From positions 1 to 34,079 of the forward strand of contig SCRA01000071.1 of assembly GCA_004297985.1 (NCBI GenBank): DNA of 34,079 nt, written 5' to 3'. This stretch comes from a bacterium. GTDB lineage: Bacteria; Vulcanimicrobiota; Vulcanimicrobiia; Vulcanimicrobiales; SCRA01. This document shows positions 24,585 to 32,637 of this stretch, piece by piece. Position numbers and translations under genes: made by a program. Within the stretch, counting starts at the first letter, position 1. Every line of letters begins with the position of its first letter. A model generated the notes under the pieces. The model saw nothing but the letters and a program-made list of their open reading frames with translations, searched no databases and was not told the DNA's origin.

Positions 24585-25579
24585 CAACCGGAACGAACGT
24601 GATGAACAACGTCGAGGCCGTGCGTGCCACGCTCTACGAGGCCTTGAAGAACGATCCGCGCACGCTCGTCATGGGCGAGGACGTGGGCCCGCGCGGCAAC
24701 GTCTTCTTGATCACCAAGGGCTTTCTCGACGAGTTCGGGCCGCAGCGCGTGCTCGATACGCCGCTGGCCGAGGCATCGATCGTCGGCATCGCCGTCGGCA
24801 TGGCTATGGAGGGGCTGCGCCCGATTGCCGAGATCCAGTTCTCCGACTTCATCTTCCCGGCGTTCAACCAGATCGTCGGCGAAGCTGCCAAGACGCGCTA
24901 TCGCAGCAACGGCGACTTCACCTGTCCGCTGGTGATCCGCACGCCTTATGGCGGCGGCGTACGCGGCTCGCTCTCGCACTCCATCTCTGTGGAGGCCCTC
25001 TTCTATCACGTGCCGGGCCTGAAGATCGTGGCACCGTCGACGCCCGCCGACATGAAGGGGCTGCTCAACGCCGCCATCGACGACCCGGACCCGGTGCTCT
25101 ACCTCGAACACAAGAAGACCTATCGCCTCATCAAGGGCGAGGTACCCGACGGCCACTACACGATCCCCATCGGGAAGGCCGCTGTACGCAAGGAGGGTCA
25201 CCAGCTCACGGTGGTGAGCTACGGGCTCAACGTCCACCAGGCGCTCGAGGCCGCCAATCAGCTCGAAGCCGATGAGGCATTGAAGGTGGAGGTGATCGAT
25301 CTGCGTTCCATCCGGCCGATGGACAAGCAGACGATCCTTGCCAGCGTACGCAAGACGCGCAAGCTGCTGATCATCCACGAGGACAACAAATTCGGAGGCA
25401 TCGGCGCGGAGATATCGGCGATGGTAGCCGAAGAGGCGCTCTTCGATCTCGACGCGCCGATCCACCGCCTCTGCGGCCCGGACGTACCGCCTATGGGCTA
25501 CGCGCTCCCGCTCGAGGAGGAGTTCATGATCTCCACGGAGCGCATGAAACAGCGCATGCGCGAGATGGTGAAATTCTAA
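24581..25579 (+). CDS. Branched-chain 2-oxoacid dehydrogenase E1 component, beta subunit
   Basis: A 332-residue transketolase-like beta subunit. Recognisable segments are LVMGEDVGPRGNVF, VLDTPLAEASIVGIAVGMAM, IAEIQFSDFIFPAFNQIV and RTPYGGGVRGSLSHS, with VEVIDLRSIRPMD and LLIIHEDNKFGGIGAEI in the C-terminal domain. I chose GTG at 24581 because it makes a GTGA overlap with the E1alpha stop and has GGGAG eight bases upstream. GTG at 24575 and ATG at 24602 are alternatives. It forms the alpha2beta2 decarboxylase with the preceding gene product. Confidence 0.92.
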   Translation: MTTGTNVMNNVEAVRATLYEALKNDPRTLVMGEDVGPRGNVFLITKGFLDEFGPQRVLDTPLAEASIVGIAVGMAMEGLRPIAEIQFSDFIFPAFNQIVGEAAKTRYRSNGDFTCPLVIRTPYGGGVRGSLSHSISVEALFYHVPGLKIVAPSTPADMKGLLNAAIDDPDPVLYLEHKKTYRLIKGEVPDGHYTIPIGKAAVRKEGHQLTVVSYGLNVHQALEAANQLEADEALKVEVIDLRSIRPMDKQTILASVRKTRKLLIIHEDNKFGGIGAEISAMVAEEALFDLDAPIHRLCGPDVPPMGYALPLEEEFMISTERMKQRMREMVKF

Positions 25580-26958
25580 TGGCTACAACCATTACGATGC
25601 CGCAGCTAGGCGAGAGCGTCACGGAAGGCACGGTCGCGCAGTGGCTCAAACGCGTGGGCGACCCCATCGAGAAGTACGAGTCCTTCGTCGAAGTCTCGAC
25701 CGACAAGGTCAACGCCGAAGTGCCCTCGCCGGCCACCGGCATCCTCAGCCGGATCCTCGTGAACGAAGGTGAGACGGTGGCCACGGGGACACCGATCGCC
25801 GTCATCGAGGACGTCGCGGCTGCCGGTGCGCCAGCGCCCAGCGCCACCGCGCCAAGCATCGCGGAACCGGCGCAGATGGCAGATGCCCGCACGCCAAGCG
25901 AGCAGATCGCCGCGGCCATCCCGACGCCTGCCGCCAACGGTGCGGCTCGCTCCGCCGGCCCCCAGACCACCACGCCCTCGGGGGCCGTGATCTCATCGGC
26001 GAGCGCTCATGCCTCACCCGCCGTGCGCAAGCTGGCGCGCGAGCACAACCTGGTCATCGCCGAGATCCGCGGCACCGGGCAGAACGGCCGCGTCACAGCC
26101 GACGACGTGATCGCCTACGCCAAACAACGCGGCGGTGCCCCGGCGCCGGCGGCCCTCGGGGCGATGCCCTACGCCGGCGAAGCCTTCCACACCACGCAGC
26201 AGATCGGCGGTGCCCCTGCCCCAGTGCCGCACGGCGCGGCGGCGATGTACGCGAACCCGCAGTTCGGGCAGACGATCCCGCTGACGCCGGCACGCAAGAT
26301 CATCGCCGAGCGCATGGTGGAGTCGAAGCACACCGCGCCGCACGCCTGGTCGATGGTCGAAGTCGACGTCACCAACGTGTGGAAGTGGCGCTCCCGCGAG
26401 AAGGACGGCTTCCAGCAGCAGACCGGTTACAGCCTCACGCTGCTCCCGTTCATGCTGCGCGCCGTCTCCGAAGCGATCCGGCAGCATCCTCTGCTCAACG
26501 CCAGGTGGACGCCCGAAGGCATCCACGTCAACGCGGAGATCAACCTCGGCATCGCCATCGGCCTGGAAACCAATTTGGTGGTTCCGGTGATTCGCAACGC
26601 CGATCACCTCTCGATCAAGGGCCTGGCGATCGCCGCCGGCGAACTGATCGAGAAAGCGCGCCGCAATCGCCTCTCGGTCGACGATCTTCAAGGCGGAACG
26701 TTCACCGTGAACAACGTGGGCGCAAACGGCTCGGTGGCTTCGGCGCCGATCATCAATGGCGGCCAGGCGGGCATCGTCACCATGGAGACGGTAGTCAGGA
26801 AGCCCGTCGTCACCAAGGACGACGCCATCGCCATCCGCTCGATGATGAACGTCTGCCTCAGCCTCGACCACCGCGTGATCGATGGCTTGATTGCCAGCCG
26901 CTTCCTCAACGCCCTGAAGGCCGGGTTGGAGGCGATGGGACCCACCGGCTCGCTCTGA
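25579..26958 (+). CDS. 2-oxoacid dehydrogenase E2 component (dihydrolipoamide acyltransferase)
   Basis: A 459-residue acyltransferase core. Residues 1-77 are a lipoyl domain with the lipoylated Lys43 in VSTDKVNAEVP. An Ala/Pro-rich linker follows (about 78-138), then a peripheral-subunit-binding domain (SPAVRKLAREHNLVIAEIRG, about 140-178) and a second flexible linker. The catalytic domain starts near 230 (IPLTPARKIIAERMVESKHT) and ends with LDHRVIDG (His431, Asp435). One lipoyl domain is normal for branched-chain or 2-oxoglutarate E2. The start codon overlaps the E1beta stop by one base (TAATG). E3 is not encoded in the window and probably comes from a shared gene. Confidence 0.94.
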   Translation: MATTITMPQLGESVTEGTVAQWLKRVGDPIEKYESFVEVSTDKVNAEVPSPATGILSRILVNEGETVATGTPIAVIEDVAAAGAPAPSATAPSIAEPAQMADARTPSEQIAAAIPTPAANGAARSAGPQTTTPSGAVISSASAHASPAVRKLAREHNLVIAEIRGTGQNGRVTADDVIAYAKQRGGAPAPAALGAMPYAGEAFHTTQQIGGAPAPVPHGAAAMYANPQFGQTIPLTPARKIIAERMVESKHTAPHAWSMVEVDVTNVWKWRSREKDGFQQQTGYSLTLLPFMLRAVSEAIRQHPLLNARWTPEGIHVNAEINLGIAIGLETNLVVPVIRNADHLSIKGLAIAAGELIEKARRNRLSVDDLQGGTFTVNNVGANGSVASAPIINGGQAGIVTMETVVRKPVVTKDDAIAIRSMMNVCLSLDHRVIDGLIASRFLNALKAGLEAMGPTGSL

Positions 26959-27839
26959 CGAACGCCTACGATGCGGCGCTGCGTACGCTGGAAGCGTTGC
27001 GTGCCGAGGATGGCCATGGCATCGAACCCAACTCGCGCACGCGCGCTCTGCTCCATGGACGGCAGACGGAGCGCGCCGTTCTGTTGCTCCACGGGCTGGC
27101 GTCTGCCCCCGCCCAGTTTGCCTTGCTCGGCGAGCGGCTCCACCAGCGGGGCTGGAACGTCCTGATTCCACGGCTTCCACGTCACGGTCACGACGACCCG
27201 ATGAGCGAGGAGCTCGCGCAGTTGACCGCGCAGAGCCTGCGCGCGAGCGCCACGCGTGCGCTGGAGATCTCCGGCGGCCTCGGTGAGAAGGTCACTGTCG
27301 CGGGATTCTCAATGGGTGGCACGCTCACGACCTGGCTCGCGCAACATCGCGCGGAGATCGACCACGCCGTGGCCATCTCTCCTTTTCTCGGCGTCGCCAT
27401 GCTGCCCAGGGGCAGCAGCACCGGACTGGCACACGTGCTGCGCCGCCTCCCCAACCGCTTCATCTGGTGGGACCCGCTGCTTCGTGAGCGCCAGCGCGTC
27501 ACACCCCACGGCTACCCGCGGGTCGCCACGCATGCGCTGGCCGCGGTGCTGGCGCTCGCCGAGGAGACGATGCATCGAGCCCGCACCGCTCCGGCGGCCG
27601 CACGCCGCATCACCATCGTGGTCCATCGCCGGGAGCCGGCCTGCAACACCGGGGACGCGCTGCGCCTGGCGCAGAGCTGGCAGAGTAACCACGGAGGAGC
27701 GGTCCGTGTTGAAACCCTTACCGGCCTGCCGATGCTCCACGATATTCTCGAGCCGGGGCGCCCGCAGACGCCGGTCTCGCGTGTCTACCCGCGACTGATC
27801 GAGATCATCGACGGGATACACGACAAGGAGTGGCCATGA
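26955..27839 (+). CDS. Alpha/beta-fold serine hydrolase; start codon uncertain
   Basis: A roughly 294-residue alpha/beta hydrolase. It shows the oxyanion segment AVLLLHGLASAPAQF, the family strand NVLIPRLPRHGHDD, the nucleophile elbow GFSMGGT (Ser119) and a late His in GLPMLHDIL. No membrane segment or signal peptide is visible. The N-terminal helix (AYDAALRTLEALRAEDG) looks like genuine protein, yet no ATG, GTG or TTG precedes it in frame. The nearest candidates are a CTG at 26955, which overlaps the E2 stop as CTGA, and a TTG at 26997 inside this helix. I report the CTG as more consistent with the protein, with low certainty. Substrate unknown; it may be an esterase or thioesterase linked to the acyl-CoA chemistry upstream. 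Confidence 0.78.
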   Translation: MTNAYDAALRTLEALRAEDGHGIEPNSRTRALLHGRQTERAVLLLHGLASAPAQFALLGERLHQRGWNVLIPRLPRHGHDDPMSEELAQLTAQSLRASATRALEISGGLGEKVTVAGFSMGGTLTTWLAQHRAEIDHAVAISPFLGVAMLPRGSSTGLAHVLRRLPNRFIWWDPLLRERQRVTPHGYPRVATHALAAVLALAEETMHRARTAPAAARRITIVVHRREPACNTGDALRLAQSWQSNHGGAVRVETLTGLPMLHDILEPGRPQTPVSRVYPRLIEIIDGIHDKEWP

Positions 27840-28369
27840 CCCGTTACGTCTCCACGCTCGACTCGCCGATCGGTCCGCTCATCGTCGTCGCCGACGGCGA
27901 CGGCGCGCTCACCGAGGTCGAGTTCGGGCGCACGCACCACAATCGCCTCTTCGAGCGCATGGAGCGCGCGGGGGTGACGCTCGAGCGCCACGCAGCGCGC
28001 ACCGATGCCGCGGTACGCCAACTCCACGAGTACTTCGCCGGTAAGCGCCGCGCGTTCGACCTCACGCTCGCTCCGGATGGCACGCCGTTCCAGTTGCGCG
28101 TATGGGAAGAGCTGCGGCGCATCCCCTATGGGACCACCACCACCTACGGCACCATCGCCAAGAGCCTGGGCAAGCCCAATGCCGCCCGCGCGGTGGGACT
28201 GGCCAACGGCGCGAATCCCATTCCCATCGTCGTGCCCTGCCATCGCGTCATCGGCAGCAGCGGCGCGCTCACCGGCTTCGGCGGCGGTATCGACATCAAA
28301 GCGGCTCTGCTCGCGCTCGAGAGCGGTCAGCTCGCCTGGCTGGACCTGCTCGAGCCCGCGCGGGCCTAG
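27836..28369 (+). CDS. Methylated-DNA--[protein]-cysteine S-methyltransferase (Ogt/MGMT)
   Basis: A 177-residue suicide DNA-repair protein that takes alkyl groups from O6-alkylguanine onto its own cysteine. The active site IVVPCHRVIG (Cys135) is intact. The helix-turn-helix with the arginine finger is RIPYGTTTTYGTIAKSLGKP followed by NAARAVGLANGANP, and GALTGFGGG follows. There is no Ada-type N-terminal domain, so it is Ogt-like. ATG at 27836 overlaps the hydrolase stop (ATGA) and has AAGGAG five bases upstream. It ends the operon that starts with E1alpha; its stop is five bases from that of the convergent DUF4438 gene. Confidence 0.95.
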   Translation: MTRYVSTLDSPIGPLIVVADGDGALTEVEFGRTHHNRLFERMERAGVTLERHAARTDAAVRQLHEYFAGKRRAFDLTLAPDGTPFQLRVWEELRRIPYGTTTTYGTIAKSLGKPNAARAVGLANGANPIPIVVPCHRVIGSSGALTGFGGGIDIKAALLALESGQLAWLDLLEPARA

Positions 28370-28374
28370 GCGTC

Positions 28375-29241
28375 CTAGCGCAGCGCGAGGATGTCGGCGA
28401 GGTTGGCCTTGGGATCGAGCACCGGCTCGATCTTCCCGTCGCCGGAGGTCATCAGCGAGGAGACGCCCGGGCCGTGGCCGGCGATGGCCGAGGCGCCGTG
28501 CACCACGACGCCGATGGAGACCGCCCCCGTCTTGTAGATGCGCCCGTACGAGTGCTCCGCGTCGATGATCGCCACGATGTCGCCGAGGCGAATCCCAGCC
28601 AGGCCGTACTGCTCGACGATGTCGGGCGAGAACATCTGGATGTCGTAGTCCCCGCGGTAGACGTTGTCACGCCCGAGGCCGCTGCCCATCACCGCCGCGG
28701 GAACGATCTTGGCGACCGGCACGCGCAGCCGGCCGCCGGCGATCTCGCAGTTCAACCGCTCGAAGAAGTCAGGGTCCATGTTGAAGAGGCGCACCGTCGG
28801 CAGATCGCTCAGCGCCAGGCCCTGCCCGACGGCACGCACCGCGATCTTGTCGCCCACGGCCAGACGCTCGAGCACCTCGCCCGGGAAGTCGATCATCACA
28901 TGCTCGATGCCGCCGTGCTTGCCGGTGACCACGCCCGTCGCTCCCTTGGCCTCACCGCTCGTCACCGTGGCGCGATTGCCCACGCAGGAGAGCAGGCAGA
29001 AACCCACGTTCTCCTTGTCGTCCTTGGCTCGCGCACTCACCGCCGGCTCGACGTGGTCGGCCACCCAGCCGAGCGCCGGATCGCCGACTCGCACGTTGAG
29101 GTTGACGCTCCCCATACCCGGCACGATGATCGCTCGCCCGTCGGCGGTGACGTCGTAGGGATTCATGCCAAAGGCGGCCGGCGCGACCTCCCCGCCGACG
29201 GCAACGGTGAGCAGGCGATCACGATTGGTGCGTGGACTCAT
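28375..29241 (-). CDS. DUF4438 family protein of unknown function
   Basis: A 288-residue protein that I assign to DUF4438 from its pattern: ADGRAIIVPGMGSVNLNVRV, GWVADHVEPAVSA, GVVTGKHGGIEHVMIDF, GDKIAVRAVGQGLAL, PAAVMGSGLG, YGLAGIRLGDIVAI, GAVSIGVVVHG and IAGHGPGVSSLMT. The family includes a structurally solved but functionally uncharacterised Thermotoga protein. Many Gly/His/Asp motifs suggest an enzyme, but no catalytic site is established. ATG at 29241 has AGAGG seven bases upstream. It is divergent from queD with only 59 bases between, and convergent with the MGMT gene. It has no signal peptide, so is presumably cytoplasmic. Confidence 0.8.
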   Translation of the reverse strand: MSPRTNRDRLLTVAVGGEVAPAAFGMNPYDVTADGRAIIVPGMGSVNLNVRVGDPALGWVADHVEPAVSARAKDDKENVGFCLLSCVGNRATVTSGEAKGATGVVTGKHGGIEHVMIDFPGEVLERLAVGDKIAVRAVGQGLALSDLPTVRLFNMDPDFFERLNCEIAGGRLRVPVAKIVPAAVMGSGLGRDNVYRGDYDIQMFSPDIVEQYGLAGIRLGDIVAIIDAEHSYGRIYKTGAVSIGVVVHGASAIAGHGPGVSSLMTSGDGKIEPVLDPKANLADILALR

Positions 29242-29300
29242 GAGCGAACCTCTGTAGGCAAGGATGCACCGCCCCCGGGCGGAACGCTCCGGACGGTACC

Positions 29301-29654
29301 ATGAAGATTGGAACGTTCTTTGGTTTCGAGGCCGCCCACATACTCCCCCACCACCCCGGCAAGTGCAGCCGCCTGCACGGCCACTCCTACCGGCTGGAAA
29401 TCGTCGTCGAAGGGCCGCTGCAGCAGAATGGCCCGGCTGCGGGCATGGTGATGGATTTCGGCGACCTCAAGGCCGTGGTGCGGCGCACCGTGATCGACGT
29501 GCTCGACCACAGCGACCTCAACGCCCAGATCCCCAACCCCACGGCGGAGGAGATCGCCGCGTGGATATGGGGGCGCTTGGAGCCGGAGCTGCCGGCTCTG
29601 CGCCGCGTGGTCCTCTGGGAGACGGCGACGGCTTACGCCGCCATCGAGCGATGA
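29301..29654 (+). CDS. queD: 6-carboxy-5,6,7,8-tetrahydropterin synthase
   Basis: A 117-residue QueD that converts dihydroneopterin triphosphate to 6-carboxytetrahydropterin, an early step to preQ0 and queuosine. Zinc ligands are His13 (FEAAH) and His26/His28 (RLHGHSY); catalytic Cys22 lies four residues before His26. MVMDFGDLK and VLDHSDLN complete the signature. The ATG at 29301 has only a weak purine stretch upstream. The 59-base divergent gap before it contains a GC palindrome (CCGCCCCCGGGCGG, 29269-29282). It overlaps queE by four bases. Confidence 0.94.
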   Translation: MKIGTFFGFEAAHILPHHPGKCSRLHGHSYRLEIVVEGPLQQNGPAAGMVMDFGDLKAVVRRTVIDVLDHSDLNAQIPNPTAEEIAAWIWGRLEPELPALRRVVLWETATAYAAIER

Positions 29655-30226
29655 AGCTCAACGAGATCTTCTACTCGCTGCAGGGCGAGGGGCTCTGGAC
29701 AGGGACGCCGGCCGTTTTCGTCCGCACGGCCGGCTGCAATCTCGCGTGCCGCTTCTGCGACACCGACTACTCGTACAAGTTCGACGCGAGCGTGGACGAG
29801 GTGATCGCGCGCATCGAGCACGCAGGCCAAGGCTGCCGCTTCGTGGTGTTGACGGGGGGCGAGCCGACGCTCCAACGCGAGAGCGAGGTGCTGATTCGCC
29901 GCATGCTCGAGCTCGGCTACGAGGTGCACATCGAGTCGAACGGCACCACGTTCATCGAACTTCCGCCGGCGGTCTGGCTCACCGTTTCGCCCAAGGAGCG
30001 CCTCGATGCGCGCATGGCCGCGCGCGCGAACGAAGTGAAGCTCATCGTCGACCGGCGCGTACCCGAGGAGTGGCTCTCCTCACCGTGGTCCCCCGACGCC
30101 GTCATCTGGCTCCAGCCTGAGGGCAACAACGCCTCCAACATCGCACTAGCGGTCGAGGCCGCTTTGGCCAATCCCACGCGTTATCGCCTCTCCATCCAGA
30201 CCCACAAAGTCATCGGCGTGCGGTGA
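29651..30226 (+). CDS. queE: 7-carboxy-7-deazaguanine synthase (radical SAM)
   Basis: A 191-residue radical-SAM enzyme that rearranges QueD's product into 7-carboxy-7-deazaguanine. The cluster motif CNLACRFC (Cys29, 33, 36) is the standard CxxxCxxC. The substrate-binding start MKLNEIFYSLQGEGLWTGTP and the SAM motif VVLTGGEPTL (GGEP about 69-72) are typical. HIESNGT and LTVSPKE follow. It is slightly short, consistent with a compact QueE. The start overlaps queD (ATGA), and its TGA overlaps the next gene's GTG. queC and queF are not in the window. Confidence 0.94.
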   Translation: MKLNEIFYSLQGEGLWTGTPAVFVRTAGCNLACRFCDTDYSYKFDASVDEVIARIEHAGQGCRFVVLTGGEPTLQRESEVLIRRMLELGYEVHIESNGTTFIELPPAVWLTVSPKERLDARMAARANEVKLIVDRRVPEEWLSSPWSPDAVIWLQPEGNNASNIALAVEAALANPTRYRLSIQTHKVIGVR

Positions 30227-31446
30227 GACGGCGCAGCTTCGTCGCTACGCTCGCCGCGGCAGCGGTGGGCGCGGCGTGCGCACCGGCACGCGCGACGTTG
30301 CCGCCGGCGAGCGTGGCACCGGGCGACGAGATCTTCCTGGCGCGCGATATCGAGCGTCTGCACGGCCGCTGCATCGGCATCGTCACCAACCCTACGGGCG
30401 TCACCTCGCGCCTCACCTCCGTCGTCGACGCGGTGCACGGCGACCCGAGGATCTGCCTGCACGCGCTCTACGCACCCGAGCACGGCTTGCGCGGCGCGGC
30501 TGCCGCCGGCGCCCATGTCGCTTCGTCCATCGACCCCTCCACGGGGCTCCCCGTCTATTCGCTCTACGGCGCGCAACGCCGGCCCACGGCGGCGATGCTC
30601 GAAGGGGTCGAGGTGCTGCTGGTGGACCTTCAAGACGTCGGAGATCGCGACTACACATACGTCTCGACGCTGGCCAACGTGATGGAGGCGGCGCGGGAGC
30701 ATGGCCGGGAGGTGTGGGTACTCGACCGCCCCAACCCCGTCGGCGGCTCCGCCGTCGAGGGCCCCGTGCTCGACCCGCGCTATCGCTCCTTCATCAGCCT
30801 CTACCCTATCGCGATGCGCCACGGTCTGACGATCGGCGAGCTGGCGCGCATGATGAACGAGCACTTCGGCATCGGCTGCACCTTGCGCATCGTGGCGATG
30901 GAAGGCTGGCGCCGCGCGATGATCTGGGGCGACACGGGCCTGCAGTGGGTACAGACCTCGCCGAACATCCCGACGTGGGAGACGTGCTTCCCCTTCCTCA
31001 CCACAGGCCTGCTCGATGCGCTCGGCGCCTTCAACGGCGTGGGCACCACCAAGCCGTTTTTCATAGCCGGTGCGCGCGGCATCGATCCCGAGCGTCTCGC
31101 GATGCGGCTCAATGCTCGCGGTCTCCCGGGCGTCTGGTTCCGCGCCGGGTTCTGGCAGCCGTTCTTCGGTGGCTTCGCGCACGAGACGGTGCCCGGCGTC
31201 GATCTGCAGATCTACGACTATCGCGTCTATCGAGGCGTACCGACGTCGGTGGAGATCGCCGTCGCGCTACGCGATCTGGCGCCGCACGCCCTACGCTTTT
31301 CAACGGCGCTCGATCGCGATTGGGGAACGGCTGCATTCCGCCGCGCGCTCGAAGCCGGAGACTCCGCCGGGCGGGTCCTCGAAGGATGGTCGGCGGCTAC
31401 CGAGGAGTTCCGCAAAGCCGCGGCGCCGTTTCGCCTCTACGCCTAG
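30223..31446 (+). CDS. namZ: Exported exo-beta-N-acetylmuramidase NamZ (DUF1343)
   Basis: A 407-residue DUF1343 protein. The founding member is the B. subtilis exo-muramidase NamZ, which removes terminal MurNAc from peptidoglycan fragments. Motifs: GIVTNPTGVTSRLTS, LYAPEHGLRG, PVYSLYGAQRRPT, VDLQDVGDRDYTYVSTL, VLDRPNPVGG, VQTSPNIPTWETCFPF and GVGTTKPF. The N-terminus MRRRSFVATLAAAAVGAACAP has a twin-arginine-like start with a hydrophobic core, so Tat or Sec export to the periplasm is likely; Cys in GAAC is not a good lipobox. GTG at 30223 overlaps the queE stop (GTGA). Its stop overlaps that of the convergent anti-sigma gene. Grouping with queDE is odd in function and may only be cotranscription. 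Confidence 0.9.
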   Translation: MRRRSFVATLAAAAVGAACAPARATLPPASVAPGDEIFLARDIERLHGRCIGIVTNPTGVTSRLTSVVDAVHGDPRICLHALYAPEHGLRGAAAAGAHVASSIDPSTGLPVYSLYGAQRRPTAAMLEGVEVLLVDLQDVGDRDYTYVSTLANVMEAAREHGREVWVLDRPNPVGGSAVEGPVLDPRYRSFISLYPIAMRHGLTIGELARMMNEHFGIGCTLRIVAMEGWRRAMIWGDTGLQWVQTSPNIPTWETCFPFLTTGLLDALGAFNGVGTTKPFFIAGARGIDPERLAMRLNARGLPGVWFRAGFWQPFFGGFAHETVPGVDLQIYDYRVYRGVPTSVEIAVALRDLAPHALRFSTALDRDWGTAAFRRALEAGDSAGRVLEGWSAATEEFRKAAAPFRLYA

Positions 31447-32087
31447 CGCACGCCCGAGGGCGCCACGGCGGGCAGGCTCGCGCGCAGCAAGGCCGACGAT
31501 TGCGGCGCCCCAGGCGCGCTCACCGCGACCTCCTCGACGGCACCGCGCACCAGCGCGTAGGCGGGATTGCCCCTCACCGTGCCCGCATCGCGCCAGCCGC
31601 CGCCGCGGCGCACCCAGAGCTGGTATGGCCCCGCAGCGTCGATCAGCACATAGCACCACGAACGGTCGAGCGCGTAGATCACCTTGCCGCGCGGCGCTGC
31701 AACAGCCTGGGCGCGCAGCGGCACGTGCGCAAAGTGCCCCTGCGCCAGTGCGATCTGCGGCGCGCGTAACGCAGCGATCTCGCTGCGCTGGGCATCGAGC
31801 CTTTGCAGTAAGATCCCAGTCACGATAGCAAGCACAACGGCGGCGGCGATGGCAACTGCGGCAAGCGCGCTCCAGGTGCCACGCACGCGCGCCGGTGCCT
31901 GCCCCGGTAAGCCTGGCGGCTCTCCTGCATCGGGGAGGAGGGCCGAGAGGGCGTACGCGGTCTCGCAACTCTCGGCGAGACGCTGCGCGCACGCGGGACA
32001 TGACGCGGCATGGCGCTCGACGTCTCGGCGCTCGCGCTCGTCGAGATCGCCCAGTGCATAGAGCTCCGCTCGCTCATCGAGATGCAC
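31443..32087 (-). CDS. RskA-like zinc-binding anti-sigma factor
   Basis: A 214-residue single-span membrane anti-sigma factor. The cytoplasmic N-terminal zinc anti-sigma domain has ERHAASCPAC (His26, Cys30, Cys33). A transmembrane helix spans about 71-95 (WSALAAVAIAAAVVLAIVTG). The extracytoplasmic part has the RskA pattern AAGPYQLWVRRGGGWRDAGT. Such proteins hold an ECF sigma factor until a signal, often proteolysis, releases it. GTG at 32087 follows GGAGGGAG and overlaps the sigma-factor gene by 14 bases; an open frame extends to 32138 but without family similarity. Its stop is the same CTAG palindrome used by the convergent namZ. Confidence 0.9.
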   Translation of the reverse strand: MHLDERAELYALGDLDERERRDVERHAASCPACAQRLAESCETAYALSALLPDAGEPPGLPGQAPARVRGTWSALAAVAIAAAVVLAIVTGILLQRLDAQRSEIAALRAPQIALAQGHFAHVPLRAQAVAAPRGKVIYALDRSWCYVLIDAAGPYQLWVRRGGGWRDAGTVRGNPAYALVRGAVEEVAVSAPGAPQSSALLRASLPAVAPSGVR

Positions 32088-32637
32088 GATCGTCTCCCTC
32101 CATGAGATCGCGGCGCAGACGCCGCATCGCCAGCGCAATGCGTTTCTTCACGGTGCCCAGCGGCAGGCCGAGCGCGACAGCGATCTCCACGTGCGTCTCG
32201 CCCCCGAAGTAGGCGCGTTGGAGCGCCTGACGCTGTTCGGCAGGCAGCGCGTCCATCGAACGCCGGAGATGCGCGATCTCAACAGGATCACGCGCGACGA
32301 GCTCGTCTTCCGGATCGATCACGCGCTCCTCGAGGGATCGACGTTCTCGCACAACGCGCCGCTGTGCCGCACGCCGGCGATCGAGCGCCTTGCGCCGCAC
32401 GACCATCGCTAGCCACGCGCCGATCGAACCCCGCGTGGGGTCATAGAGGCGGGGCCGGCTCCACCACGTCAGGAGGGCGTCATGGAGCACATCCACCGCC
32501 TCGTCGCGCGGCACGATGGCGGCGGCGATCGCCAACAGGCGCCGGCCGTGCTCGCGGTAGATCTGCTCCAAGCGCGGTTCGTGCAGAGCCGACTCCCCCT
32601 CTTCGCTACGCGAAGGGCGTATCGCTGACTCTAGCAT
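32074..32637 (-). CDS. ECF-type sigma-70 factor
   Basis: A 187-residue ECF sigma factor. Region 2 is RLEQIYREHGRRLLAIAAAI to VDVLHDALLTWW and SIGAWLAMVVRRKALDRRR. Region 4 is MDALPAEQRQALQRAYFGGE to GLPLGTVKKRIALAMRRLR. It is paired with an RskA-like anti-sigma factor, so is SigK-like in arrangement. ATG at 32637 is inside the end of the phosphoesterase gene (32-base overlap) and preceded by GGTGGGGG; a TTG near residue 23 is a less likely alternative. The order cupredoxin, phosphoesterase, sigma, anti-sigma suggests that the sigma factor controls its own operon. No ECF-type promoter could be recognised. Confidence 0.92.
   Translation of the reverse strand: MLESAIRPSRSEEGESALHEPRLEQIYREHGRRLLAIAAAIVPRDEAVDVLHDALLTWWSRPRLYDPTRGSIGAWLAMVVRRKALDRRRAAQRRVVRERRSLEERVIDPEDELVARDPVEIAHLRRSMDALPAEQRQALQRAYFGGETHVEIAVALGLPLGTVKKRIALAMRRLRRDLMEGDDRASR

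Noticed and set aside
29242-29300. Possible preQ1 riboswitch upstream of queD, suggested by the GC palindrome at 29269-29282
   Set aside because: The gap is only 59 bases, has no A-rich tail or pseudoknot-like pairing expected of preQ1 aptamers, and is shared with a divergent promoter.
30276-31769. Long plus-strand frame overlapping namZ
   Set aside because: Arginine-rich composition typical of an out-of-frame read of GC-rich DNA; the NamZ frame has full family motifs.
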